Shown piece after piece: positions 32,746 to 42,338 of a stretch of 64,000 nt of DNA. Each line of letters opens with the position of its first letter. The first letter of the stretch is position 1. A program made the translations under genes and the position numbers. The stretch is taken from the NCBI RefSeq assembly GCF_000512355.1, contig NZ_CP004006.1, positions 1,789,001-1,853,000 on the forward strand, given 5' to 3'. The notes beneath the pieces are model-generated. The model was not told the DNA's origin and ran no database searches. It worked only from the letters and a program-made list of their open reading frames with translations. This DNA is from Legionella oakridgensis ATCC 33761 = DSM 21215 (GTDB lineage Bacteria > Pseudomonadota > Gammaproteobacteria > Legionellales > Legionellaceae).

Positions 32746-33429
32746 ATGATCACAGCATATCCTTACACAACACTTGGAAGCGCTGACTATGGATGGCTCA
32801 ACACACATTATCATTTTAGTTTTGCCAATTACTACAATCCAAAACGAATGGGGTTTGGTCATTTACGAGTCATTAATGATGATACGATTAAGCCCGGCAC
32901 AGGATTTCCTACTCATCCACATAAAGATATGGAAATAATTACCTATGTCACACAAGGAGCCATTACCCATAGAGACAGCCAACGCAATCAGGGTCGTACT
33001 GAAGCGGGTAATATACAAGTCATGACCGCTGGCAGTGGCATCTACCACTCAGAATACAATCTTGAAACGATTGAAACGAAATTGTTTCAAATATGGATTA
33101 TACCACGAGTAAAAAATCTTAAGCCTCGCTGGGAAACGCATCAGTTTCCTAAACATCCAAGCACAAATAGCCTGCAATTACTTGTTTCTGGCAATGGCAA
33201 TGCACCTTTAACCATCAACCAGGATGCAAAAATTTATGCAGGAAATCTTACTGCAAACAACCAAATTACACATAAATTAGATGGCAAGGCCTATTTAATC
33301 GTGATTGAAGGTCGTTTGATGGCTGATGAGATTAGCCTGAATCAAGGTGACGGGGCAGAAATAATGGACGCCGATACAATAACATTTACCTCATCTGCAG
33401 ACACCACATTATTATTAATTGAAGTATAG
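32746..33429 (+). CDS. Pirin-family cupin protein
   Basis: Pirin-like proteins bind iron, and some act as quercetinases. The 227-residue product has the metal-binding FPTHPHKDMEIITYVTQG and GSGIYHSEYN motifs and a second C-terminal cupin half, like bacterial YhhW. An ggaggac ribosome-binding site precedes the ATG. It is divergent from a LysR-type regulator. Confidence 0.92.
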   Translation: MITAYPYTTLGSADYGWLNTHYHFSFANYYNPKRMGFGHLRVINDDTIKPGTGFPTHPHKDMEIITYVTQGAITHRDSQRNQGRTEAGNIQVMTAGSGIYHSEYNLETIETKLFQIWIIPRVKNLKPRWETHQFPKHPSTNSLQLLVSGNGNAPLTINQDAKIYAGNLTANNQITHKLDGKAYLIVIEGRLMADEISLNQGDGAEIMDADTITFTSSADTTLLLIEV

Positions 33430-33533
33430 GGCCTGTTTACATTTCATTTCACAGCTGCAAATTTGTCTGATTGGCCGAAGGGGACTTTGCTTCTTATGCA
33501 CTGCCCCCACAACGGGAGGATTGTCATGACCTT

Positions 33534-33659
33534 CTACTGTACCACCCGTTCAATACGTCTATCAGGAATCAGCCATATCAATGCCACAATCATATAAATA
33601 GCCTGCGCCATCCAGGAAGCAACATAAGCAAGAGGAATTGCTCCTGCATATAAAATCAG
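33534..33659 (-). pseudogene. C-terminal fragment of a TMEM175-family channel
   Basis: The minus strand reads LILYAGAIPLAYVASWM followed by a hydrophobic helix and the ending ALIWLIPDRRIERVVQ, then a stop. This matches the C-terminal helix and tail of bacterial TMEM175 (DUF1211) potassium channels. No upstream part of the gene follows, so it is a remnant of about 42 codons. Confidence 0.65.
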
Positions 33660-33765
33660 AAAAAACTGCTTTTACTCTTTCCTATTATTGCCTGAAAAAT
33701 AGGCAAGAACTATAATTTATAGAAATTCGATAAAAGAACAAAAATAAACCATAATGACAACATAT

Positions 33766-33793
33766 AGATCTATAAATTTAGATCTATAAATTT
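33766..33793 (+). repeat. Perfect 14-bp tandem duplication upstream of the ankyrin gene
   Basis: AGATCTATAAATTT occurs twice back to back, ending 31 bp before the start codon. Each copy contains a -10-like TATAAA, so the duplication may double a promoter element or a binding site. Confidence 0.7.
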
Positions 33794-33824
33794 CTTATGA
33801 GACTCATAAAATCGGTGGGTAATC

Positions 33825-34910
33825 ATGCCTTTACATCTTTCTGAAGCAACTGAAACAATTACAATCACTGAAACTGTTGAAACGATAAAAGCGAAATTGT
33901 TTAATTTTGTGAATGGCTCTTATGAACTTACCGGCGCAGATAAAACATTCATACAAGCAAACCCTCAGATACTAAGCGAGCTTAATGTAGACGGGATGGG
34001 TAATACTTATTTATTAGCGGCCATTGCTAAAAATCATACGGCAAGCGCATTGGCAATTATTCCTCTTTGTACAACAGAAGCGCTAGCAAAACCAGATGAA
34101 GTTGATTTTTGTCGAAATAGTCCTTTACTTTTGGCAATGAAAAAAGGTAACAGAGAGGTTGCACTGGCATTAATTGAGAAAGATCCATCATTAGTTCATG
34201 CGACGGATCCCAAAGGCATGACACCCCTGCATTGGGCGGCTATTTTACGAGATGATGAACTCATTAAAAAATTACTTGATGCTGGTGCGCAAGATTGTCC
34301 TTGTAATGCGTTAGCAGGAGTACCAGGATTAACGGCAAAAGAGCTGTATGAAAAAGAATTCACACCCGAAGATATTGCTTTAAGAGCAGGTGGAGGTGGT
34401 CCAGATGCAGAAAACAGCTATCACTTAAATATGCCATGCTTGTCTGACCTATTTTGGCATGCGCTTGATGTTGCCAAAAATCGTGGTTTGAGTGAAAGTG
34501 TATCTACTGCTGTGCCATTATCTGGGGTTGCACTTTCTGATGTTTATACGACCACACCCCTGGGCCGACAAATTTCAGCTGCATCAAGAACGGCTTTTAT
34601 TGCTCAACGTAATGCCGTTGAGCCACAACAAGATGTGATATCCAGATTAAATGATGCGCTGAGGCAACCAGAGTCTACCGATGAAAATTCACCGAATGTG
34701 GAGGTTGGTACGGTAAGCCCCAACTCCCCGAACGCAGAAAATTCATCAAATAATGATTCTTCAAATAATGTAGATATGAAGCATGAAAAAAAGGGGCAGT
34801 CTGATCAGCTGCTTCGTGGAATAATTGAAACGTATAAAAAGCAATACCGGTCCATAAAAGCAACCTCTTCTGAGGAAAACGTATCACAATACTTGAAGCC
34901 AAAACTATAA
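33825..34910 (+). CDS. Ankyrin-repeat protein, candidate Dot/Icm effector
   Basis: The 361-residue product has two to three ankyrin repeats near residues 100-165 (RNSPLLLAMKKGNREVALALI and GMTPLHWAAILRDDELIKKLL). A low-complexity Asn/Ser-rich linker and a basic C-terminal tail (KKQYRSIKATSSEENVSQYL) follow. Ankyrin proteins are common among Legionella effectors, and the Glu pair near the C-terminus fits a Dot/Icm signal. Effector status is inference; there is no signal peptide. Confidence 0.75.
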   Translation: MPLHLSEATETITITETVETIKAKLFNFVNGSYELTGADKTFIQANPQILSELNVDGMGNTYLLAAIAKNHTASALAIIPLCTTEALAKPDEVDFCRNSPLLLAMKKGNREVALALIEKDPSLVHATDPKGMTPLHWAAILRDDELIKKLLDAGAQDCPCNALAGVPGLTAKELYEKEFTPEDIALRAGGGGPDAENSYHLNMPCLSDLFWHALDVAKNRGLSESVSTAVPLSGVALSDVYTTTPLGRQISAASRTAFIAQRNAVEPQQDVISRLNDALRQPESTDENSPNVEVGTVSPNSPNAENSSNNDSSNNVDMKHEKKGQSDQLLRGIIETYKKQYRSIKATSSEENVSQYLKPKL

Positions 34911-35126
34911 TCTAAAGCATCTAAAAGCACCTATGCTTTTTGTCTGATGTATGCTAGCTGCAAAAAGTGTGATTGATTATATCAAAGTAACCTATTTGAA
35001 ATATTTAGGATAAAAGCAGCTGCAAATCACTTGATTTTATATCTTCTCAATAAAAATGCACATGGATTGCAATTTTACAGTGGTATTATTTTCTCAATCC
35101 TTCGAAGTAATCTAGCCTGTGCTAAT

Positions 35127-35146
35127 CTTAATAATATTGATTTAAG
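35127..35146 (+). promoter_or_regulatory. Possible PmrA-type site upstream of the helical-repeat gene
   Basis: CTTAATAAT at 35127 resembles the Legionella PmrA box (CTTAATATT) and is followed by an inverted TTTAAG ending at 35146, just before the start codon at 35158. The second half is weak, so this is tentative. Confidence 0.35.
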
Positions 35147-35157
35147 CAGAGTAAATC

Positions 35158-36710
35158 ATGCCTAAAAACCAGGAGCAACCCGAATCCATTCATAATTTTG
35201 CATGGAAACTTCGTTCTTTATCAACCGAAGAATTCGATGCGACTTGTCTAGAAATAAAAAAAATCCACCCGCTATGATTAAATCAGGACAAGATTTTAAT
35301 TCATTAATGATTCATTTATCAGAAAAACGAAGATTTGATATGTATCAGGCAATGAAGGAGACATTACCTTCACTGATTAATTCGGTTATGGATTTTAATG
35401 CGTTTAGTCATTTATCAAAAGAGCAACGTGTTGAACTCTATGCAAACCTAGATCAAAAAATACTTTCTTTTTTAGAGGATGGAGAAGATTTGGGTAAAAT
35501 TTTGCGCTATTTACCTCCAGAGCAAGGCATGATGCTTTGTGAAAAGATAAAAATAGAAAAACCTTCTATTATTGAATCCGCCAATGATATAGGTTTGGCT
35601 TTACAATTTCTTTCTGAAGAACAATGTATGGCGATAGGTAATATCCTGGTTGGTCTTCGATCCGCTGAAGATCTGGGTGAAATATTTAGTTCTTTATCCC
35701 CTGAACAGATCACAGCAGTTTGTAAATCTATAGATTTATCTTCTATCCAATCTCCCAAAGATTTGGGAATCGTGTTTTCTTCTCTTTCTCACGAACAATC
35801 CGTTGCTGCTTATCAAGCAATGAAAGAAAAATGTTCTTCCATTATCCGTTCAGCAGAAGATCTGGGACCTATGTTAAGATGCCTATCAGCAAAGCAATGC
35901 GGCGATGTATGTGAGTTAATGCGCGATCAATTAACTTTACTTATTCCAAGTTATAAAGAATTAAAACAGGTATTAACTAGTTTAGTATTTCAAAAGCACT
36001 ATTTAGAAGCTCATGGAGCAGGACTGTGTGCAGCGATGAAAAAAGATTTATTGTTCCTGCTTGCTCAAGAGGAGATAGATAACCCACCATTGCCAGAAGA
36101 GATCAATAGCACTCTCCATAAAGCATTAAAATCCCAGGTTGCCTCTTGGTCTAAAGAATATGAACGTACGATGGATGTTCACCATACACACCTATTAAAG
36201 ACTATAAATGATTTATATGATTATTCCGCTTCTTTAATCATACACAGTGAAAAACTTCATGCCGAACAAACTCGAGCAGGGATAGCGGGCTGTCAATTAG
36301 CTATCCATTTAAAAACACTCCTTACTGATGAAAAAGGAAGATTTCAACCAGTCGATGCTACTTTGGCATCTGACATAGAAAAAACTTTAGAAAAAGCTTA
36401 TACAGAGATGGGAGCTAACCGTCGTTTAGGTTACTTTCATTCCTTCTTGCATTTTATTGCCAATTCTTTATCGTCATTAAAAGCTTGGATGAATAGAGGC
36501 CACCCTCAACCGTCTGATAAAACTCCTATTGGTTCTGCAGGAGAAGGATACTTTGCTTTATCTACACGACAAGAAAAAGTAGTGAAAATAAAAGATGCCC
36601 TTACTGTAATCAAAGAGCATGACCTACACGCTGTTCCATCAAAAACTAGCGCCACGTCAACTCCAGAACTTATGCAGGAAGAAGAATCTAAAGATCAACC
36701 GCATCATTGA
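35158..36710 (+). CDS. Helical-repeat protein, candidate Dot/Icm effector, one-base frameshift near the N-terminus
   Basis: The restored product is about 517 residues. It starts at ATG 35158 (MPKNQEQPESIHNFAWKL) and switches frame at an A8 run (35256-35263) where one A appears missing. The body consists of about seven degenerate repeats of 30-36 residues with the pattern SAEDLGxxxSSLSPEQxxAVxxxM. A helical C-terminal half and an E-rich tail (ELMQEEESKDQPHH) follow, like the E-block of Dot/Icm substrates. I do not recognise a catalytic domain. A DUF853 fragment lies on the opposite strand at its 3' end. Confidence 0.75.
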
Positions 36711-37085
36711 TCGTAGCGTATCAATCAATACCAATATCAATGAGGGCTGCTTATAAAAATTTTTACGTTTATTATGTAAAATGAAAATAACCAGCTTAGG
36801 TTTATCTGAGTCGCTAATTTCCGAAAAAGCTGAATAGACGGAATTCAGTAGTCCCAGCATAAAAGTAGAAAATAATTTTGGCTTATCCTGCAAGTTCATT
36901 AGTCTCAGAATAGAGGCAACTCCTATCCCCTGAGAATTTACTTGTAGCAAATCGTGCACATCGAAAGAGGGCTTACCAAATAATTCATAGCCTCCTTGGG
37001 ATTCCAATTCAATAATAGAGCGTAAAATTGATTTGAGAGAAGTCGCTGCCAAGCCACCATAATTGGCTTCTATTGACTCATTTAA
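36657..37085 (-). pseudogene. Fragment of a DUF853/YjgR HerA-like ATPase
   Basis: The segment reads ESIEANYGGLAATSLKSILR, IELESQGGYELFGKPSFDVH, VNSQGIGVASILRLMN, STFMLGLLNSVYSAF and DSDKPKLVIF. These follow in order the central part of YjgR/DUF853 proteins, just before the expected Walker B region, which is lost. The N-terminal Walker A part is also absent. It is a gene remnant, and its 3' tail overlaps the end of the neighbouring convergent gene. Confidence 0.7.
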
Positions 37086-37159
37086 GATAAGGTGGAAAAT
37101 CTCTATCCATGCTAGGAAGACAGTTATTTTTCAAGGTTTTTAATGATCTGCCCACAGGG

Positions 37160-37295
37160 TTATCCACAGAATTTGTGGATAAATAAAAAGAAAAATGGAT
37201 TTAAACTTGCCGAACGCCTTGCATATATTGGTTTTCTAGAATTTTTAGCATGTTGTCATGAACCATTTGCAGAGTGTTCAAAAAAGATATCCACA
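37160..37295. promoter_or_regulatory. Cluster of DnaA-box-like sequences
   Basis: A perfect DnaA box TTATCCACA (37160-37168) faces its inverse TGTGGATAA (37174-37182) with five bases between. A one-mismatch box ATATCCACA lies at 37287-37295. It sits beside an unsupported 90-codon frame (37143-37415) and the DUF853 fragment. It could be a DnaA-titration site or the remnant of a plasmid replication origin, or chance. Confidence 0.5.
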
Positions 37296-37419
37296 GATTA
37301 TTCTGATGAATGTTTTTACCGGACGGCATTAAAGCTTACCAGAGAAAATAAAAAAAACAGTCTTGACGCTGAGTTATTTTTGATGTTCCCCTTTCATAAT
37401 CTTTTAGCCCATTAACGTC

Positions 37420-40413
37420 TTAATTTTTATACTTAAGTATCATGGAAAGGAATCCGCTGTAACCGTCATTGCCATTCTGAAGATCATATTTCATAGTCAG
37501 TGAAAAGGGAGATTTGGGTCTACCTAGAGATAAGCCTATACCTGCACGGCAAATGACATCATCGTATTGAATACCATAGGTTGAAAACGTAGGCCCTCCA
37601 GCCAAGAAAGTAGCGGCAGTCACAGGCTGATTATTTAGAACGTCATAAGCAATACCGGCATGAGCTGTCAGGATAACAGATTGTGAGGCGAACGATGTGG
37701 CTACATGGTAAGCAAGATGAGTATCAGCGCCGAGGAGAAAGGAATTATTATTATTTCCTTGCACCTTTAAAGCCATGACAGAACCATTTTCTGTAAAACC
37801 GGTTTGATTGACATACATGTAACTAGCATTTAAAGCTGGAGTAAAAAGCAATCGCTGAGTTAAAGCATAGCCCCGGCCCAGCTCTGCAGTGAAGTTTGTA
37901 AACCAGCTATGGTAATTACCTTTCGCAGTGCTGTTAAATAAAGGCATAAAGCGTTCTGAATTATTAAATCCGAGACCGAGCGAGCCTTCGCCTGTAAGAT
38001 AAACATTATTTGGAAAATAGTTGGTGGCGTAGATAAAAGCTTGGTAGGCATTAGTCTTAATAGATTGGCCATCAAGCACCGTCTTCCCTTGCACTTTATC
38101 ATAGCCTCCAGCCAACGCTGCGCCAAATATGCCATTGTCGGGAAGTTGCATGTCTTTACCAAACATTACCCCATAAGCATTAGCATGGTAGCCATTAACG
38201 GAAGTACGTTGTTGTTGAGAGATGAAAGAAGCATAAGGTTTTAACCAAAATTGTCCTGGTTGATAAAGCATATTATCGTCGATGGGCCGGCCATGAAGAG
38301 TGCTCCACATAGGCAAGTTGTCCATCACCGAACGCGAGATTAATCGAGTAATCTGAATGTTTTCATTGAAGAGCTCCGGCGTTGACTGAGCGGCAGCCGT
38401 GCAAAAATCGGTAGCCGTTGGGAGTGGTACAAAAGGACTAAAACTGGTATTGCCAGAAGTAACTTGTCCAATAATGACCGATGCAGCATTGGCACAATAA
38501 GTTCCGCTGCAGGCAAAGTAGGCTTCCGGATTAGGCTTGATAGTAAGATTGACGCCATTGTCAGCATTGGTTTCTGCGGTAAAGGTCCAAAGATAGCTGT
38601 TGTCCGTAACGGTGTAGTCATCTGTTGGTGGCGTCAGCAAATTACCTCGGATGACGTTATACAAGACATTCCCTGATCGAAAAGAGCTATCAGATGTTAG
38701 TTGTACATCAAAGGCACCACTATTCGTTAAGTTAACGGTACCTGCCGCGGACAATTTACCATAATTGGTCGTATTTTTAGCTCCGATTTGCAAGAGTCCC
38801 GTTGCTTCCTGGGTATAATGACCAGTGCCCGCAAGAGACTGGGAATGGACTCCAAGGGACAAGATACCACGGTTAACGAGGGTTCCCGTTGTAATTGAGT
38901 TAGCCATATTAAAAAAGGCAGCGGATTGGATATTAAAATTCTGCACATTAAATGCACCTTCGCTAGTAAAATGAGCACCGGCAGTGATATTAACGTCGGT
39001 ATTCTCAGCAAAAACATTCCCGATAATACGAGCTCTTTGGCCGATAATATCCAGCTTACTTACACGGCTTGTATTATCCACGAAAATAGCATATTGGCCG
39101 CCTTGAATGGTTCCGCCGTTAGAAATTCCCCCAGTGATGGACGAGTCACGAAAAATTGCAATTCCCGCATCCTGAGCAGAAATCAATCCCATGTTAGAAA
39201 TGCCCTGTGAGACAGTTGAATCTTCAACCAAAATCCCCGAGCCTGTTGCCGCAGAAAGCAAACCCGCGTTAGAAATCCCTCCGCTCACCGATGAGCGACC
39301 AAAAACCGCAATCCCTGCATCATGTGCAAAAACTAAAGCAGCATTGAAAATATTCCCTGAGACGGTTGATTCCTCAACCACAATTCCCGAACCATTTATT
39401 GTAGAAATCGGGCCTGTATTAAAGATATCCCTTACAAATGAATGAAAAAAAACCGCAATCCCTGCATCGTGCGCAGAAATTGAACCTACGTTGGAAATGC
39501 TTCCTGAGATGGTTGACTCTTCGACCACAATCCCCGAACCATCTGTCGCAGAAATCATACCTGCATTGGAAATACCTTCTGTTATAAGCGAGTGAAAAAA
39601 AACCGCAATCCCCGCATCATGTGCAGAAATTGAACTTGTATTAGAAATACCTTCCAAAACTGTGGATTCCTCCACCACAATCCCAGAACCATTTGCCGCA
39701 GACAGTGGGCCTGTATTAGAAATCCCTTCCGTTATAAATGAGTGGAAAAAAATCGCGATTCCTGTATCACCCGCAGACATTGAACCTGTATTAGAAATAC
39801 TTCCTGAGACCGTGGATTCTTCAACCAAAATTCCTGAGCCAGTTGCCGTGGAAATTGAGCCCACATTAGAAATACCGCCGGTTACAGGCGAATCATGAAA
39901 AATCGCAATCCCCGTATCATATGCGGAAATTGAGCCTGCATTTAAAATACCTCCTGAGACAGTAGATTCTTCGACTACAATCCCCGAACCAGTTGCTGTA
40001 GAAATCGAACCTGTATTAGAAATTTCCCCAGTTACAGATGAACCGTGAAAAATTGCAATCCCCGTATCATATGCAGAAATTGAACCCGCATTGGAAATAT
40101 TTCCTGAAACCGTCGAGTCCTCAATAGTAATCCCCGAGCCAGCATTATTACTGTCAACTATATGTCCACCCTTAAGAACTCGAATGCTGCCTATGCTGCT
40201 ATCATTAGCCTCGATACCACCGACACTACCTGTATTTGTAACGGTAACGCTCCCACTTGTAACCTCGCAGACGCCAGGGATGGAGGTAGTAATATACATT
40301 GGACAAGGTGCTGCCACAGCGATATCAACCGTAAATGCAAGAACAATAGCTACAATAGCTTTGAGGACAGGAGATTTAATATTAGGAAAATAAGGTCTTA
40401 TGAGCATGTCCAT
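37420..40413 (-). CDS. Autotransporter with 50-residue passenger repeats
   Basis: The 997-residue type Va secretion protein has a signal peptide (AIVAIVLAFTVDIAVA), a passenger of about seven repeats (roughly residues 87-445) and a C-terminal autotransporter beta-barrel of about 270 residues ending GYSGFLSMILKYKN. The repeat unit alternates GIAIFHxSxVTGGISNxGSIS and SGIVVEESTVSGxISNxG, suggesting a beta-helix. Such passengers often serve adhesion. The usual terminal Phe is replaced by Asn. No neighbouring chaperone gene is seen. Confidence 0.9.
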   Translation of the reverse strand: MDMLIRPYFPNIKSPVLKAIVAIVLAFTVDIAVAAPCPMYITTSIPGVCEVTSGSVTVTNTGSVGGIEANDSSIGSIRVLKGGHIVDSNNAGSGITIEDSTVSGNISNAGSISAYDTGIAIFHGSSVTGEISNTGSISTATGSGIVVEESTVSGGILNAGSISAYDTGIAIFHDSPVTGGISNVGSISTATGSGILVEESTVSGSISNTGSMSAGDTGIAIFFHSFITEGISNTGPLSAANGSGIVVEESTVLEGISNTSSISAHDAGIAVFFHSLITEGISNAGMISATDGSGIVVEESTISGSISNVGSISAHDAGIAVFFHSFVRDIFNTGPISTINGSGIVVEESTVSGNIFNAALVFAHDAGIAVFGRSSVSGGISNAGLLSAATGSGILVEDSTVSQGISNMGLISAQDAGIAIFRDSSITGGISNGGTIQGGQYAIFVDNTSRVSKLDIIGQRARIIGNVFAENTDVNITAGAHFTSEGAFNVQNFNIQSAAFFNMANSITTGTLVNRGILSLGVHSQSLAGTGHYTQEATGLLQIGAKNTTNYGKLSAAGTVNLTNSGAFDVQLTSDSSFRSGNVLYNVIRGNLLTPPTDDYTVTDNSYLWTFTAETNADNGVNLTIKPNPEAYFACSGTYCANAASVIIGQVTSGNTSFSPFVPLPTATDFCTAAAQSTPELFNENIQITRLISRSVMDNLPMWSTLHGRPIDDNMLYQPGQFWLKPYASFISQQQRTSVNGYHANAYGVMFGKDMQLPDNGIFGAALAGGYDKVQGKTVLDGQSIKTNAYQAFIYATNYFPNNVYLTGEGSLGLGFNNSERFMPLFNSTAKGNYHSWFTNFTAELGRGYALTQRLLFTPALNASYMYVNQTGFTENGSVMALKVQGNNNNSFLLGADTHLAYHVATSFASQSVILTAHAGIAYDVLNNQPVTAATFLAGGPTFSTYGIQYDDVICRAGIGLSLGRPKSPFSLTMKYDLQNGNDGYSGFLSMILKYKN
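39080..40155 (-). repeat. Degenerate 150-bp tandem repeats in the autotransporter gene
   Basis: About seven imperfect copies of a 50-codon unit are visible. Boundaries are approximate. In-frame recombination between copies could change passenger length. Confidence 0.85.
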
Positions 40414-40869
40414 ATGAAATTAATCTTCGGCTATTGCTAGGCAGTGTACTGCGTCGGCGAATAGAAATCGATAATAATACAAGAGCAATAATAGTAGTTA
40501 CTTGATGAACAAGGATTTCCTAAGTAAATACTCATTTATATGATCTAATGTGTGGACAACAATCTGGCTTTTTGCATCAAACACTATTGACAAAATTAAG
40601 CGCAACTTGCTATTTTTAACCCTTAACAGGTGTAATTAGCCAAACCAATCCCAATATGAATCATTGTGGCACTAACATAAGTAATCGTTGTTCCGTCGCT
40701 TCCACCACGACCGTGCGCTGCCATGATTCTTTATCCATATCAGCCTCTGCAATCATTATTATTTTGCCCTCTTTACCCTAGAGCGGTCAGTTATTTAAAT
40801 CCCCGTACCTCTCTAGGGAGACAGCATCGGGTGTTTTAAATGATTGATTATTAAGACTGGAGAGGCACT
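40414..40869. other. Spacer between the autotransporter and MFS genes
   Basis: The 456 bp contain no supported gene. A minus-strand stretch at 40661-40756 reads MIAEADMDKESWQRTVVVE and about a dozen more residues, and might be the tail of a lost gene, but it is too short to assign. Confidence 0.4.
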
Positions 40870-42171
40870 GTGACTCAAGCTAATTTTTTTAACTCAAAGA
40901 ATAATTATTTACCTTTTATCATGTGGTTTCTTCCCCTATCGTTTTTTGCGCTGCAATTTATCTTACGTCTTTGGCCTGGATTGATGATGCAAGAAATAAT
41001 GGCTCAGTTTTCAATTGACGCTGCCAGTTTTGGCCTATTAGCCGCATTTTATTACTATGGATATGCAGGAATGCAAATTCCCATGGCACTATTGCTTGAA
41101 AAATTTGGCACCAGAACCGTTGTTTTTACTTTTGCTCTACTCTGTGGAATGGGCGCTCTACTTTTTATCTCTACTAACAATTTTTACCTGGCTTTATTAA
41201 GCAGATTTTTAATTGGTTGTGGTTCAGCGGTCGGTTTTTTGGGAGTCTCCAAAGTTGTCTCGGAATGGTTTAGTCGGGTTCAATATTCCAAAATGATTGG
41301 ATTTTCATTTAGTGTCGGTCTTTTAGGAGCGATCTATGGTGGCAAACCATTAACTCAATTAATCTCGCACCATGGTGGATACTATGTAGGATTATTACTT
41401 GCCGCATGCTCTATAGGAATAGGGATTTTTGCTTATTTGATTTTACGTGCTCCAAGAAATCTTGAAACAGTCAAAACTAATACCATAAGCCTCTCTCATT
41501 TTTCTGTTTTATTTTCTTCCTGGAAGTTATGGGTGTTGGCATTGGCTAATTTATTAATGGTGGGAGCTTTGGAGGGTTTTGCTGATGTTTGGGGTGTGCC
41601 CTATTTAACAACCGCCTATGGTTTTGATAAATCTGACGCGGCTCTACTCATCTCCATGATCTTTATGGGAATGCTCTTTGGCGGTCCAGTGCTTGCCTTC
41701 CTTAGTAAAAAGTTAGGAAACTATGCTGTGATAGAAGCTTGTGGAATTGGATTAGCCGTTGCTTTCCTTGGAGTACTCTCTAACAATATAAATAATGCAT
41801 GGTTACTTGGCACTCTATTCTTTATTATAGGGCTGATGTGCTGTTATCAAGTCATTGTGTTTGCAGCAGGTTCCACACTCGTTCCTTATCAATATTTGGG
41901 AATAACGGTGGCCTTTTTAAATTGCATCAATATGTTTGGTGGCTCATTTTTTCATACCTTAATAGGTAAAAGCATGGACTTTTATTGGGAGGGAACCGTA
42001 ACTGAATTTGGGTTGAGACACTACAGTCTTCAATGTTATCAACATGCGCTGGTCATTATTCCAGTGTGCGCTCTTTTGGGAACCGTATTCATTTATTGGA
42101 TCCATAAGAATGCTAAGAAGCAAACGAATGTACAGCCTATGGAACTAAATCCAGGCTCTTCGTTGAATTAA
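40870..42171 (+). CDS. Major facilitator superfamily transporter
   Basis: The 433-residue product starts at GTG with a ggagagg ribosome-binding site and has about 12 transmembrane segments. Motif-A-like sequences (LLEKFGTRTVVF) and the RFLIGCGSAVGFLGVSKVVSEWF segment are typical of the MFS. Legionella encodes many such transporters, including the Pht nutrient family. The substrate cannot be told from sequence. Confidence 0.9.
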   Translation: MTQANFFNSKNNYLPFIMWFLPLSFFALQFILRLWPGLMMQEIMAQFSIDAASFGLLAAFYYYGYAGMQIPMALLLEKFGTRTVVFTFALLCGMGALLFISTNNFYLALLSRFLIGCGSAVGFLGVSKVVSEWFSRVQYSKMIGFSFSVGLLGAIYGGKPLTQLISHHGGYYVGLLLAACSIGIGIFAYLILRAPRNLETVKTNTISLSHFSVLFSSWKLWVLALANLLMVGALEGFADVWGVPYLTTAYGFDKSDAALLISMIFMGMLFGGPVLAFLSKKLGNYAVIEACGIGLAVAFLGVLSNNINNAWLLGTLFFIIGLMCCYQVIVFAAGSTLVPYQYLGITVAFLNCINMFGGSFFHTLIGKSMDFYWEGTVTEFGLRHYSLQCYQHALVIIPVCALLGTVFIYWIHKNAKKQTNVQPMELNPGSSLN

Positions 42172-42295
42172 CTTCAAGGTATTGAGCTCAAGAAAAGCAA
42201 TTACCTTTTCGTTGGCACAACGGTTATTTGTTATAAATTATAATTAGTATTTTTATTTTTCGCTCAATAAATGATTTACTTGAGATTACCTCGGT

Positions 42296-42315
42296 CCCGG
42301 CTGCAAACAGCCGGG
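42296..42315 (+). promoter_or_regulatory. GC-rich perfect hairpin in the dinB leader
   Basis: CCCGGCTG pairs with CAGCCGGG around a CAAA loop, ending 23 bp before the dinB ATG. It lacks a T-run, so it is more likely an RNA leader structure than a terminator of the upstream gene. Confidence 0.55.
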
Positions 42316-42338
42316 CTATATAGGCTGCACCATTGACA

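Larger units (their letters stand above)
33430..33824. other. Spacer with a gene fragment and a tandem repeat
   Basis: No intact gene lies here. It holds the TMEM175 fragment (33534-33659) and a promoter-proximal 14-bp duplication (33766-33793), listed separately. Confidence 0.6.

Noticed and set aside
37143-37415. 90-codon frame beside the DnaA boxes
   Set aside because: No ribosome-binding site or family; its start overlaps the DnaA-box palindrome, and composition does not look like a conserved protein.
38041-39210. Several short frames antisense to the autotransporter
   Set aside because: They are shadows of the repeat-rich coding sequence.
39080-40155. Tandem repeats considered as a CRISPR array
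   Set aside because: The repeats are in frame in a coding region with a 150-bp unit and no spacers.
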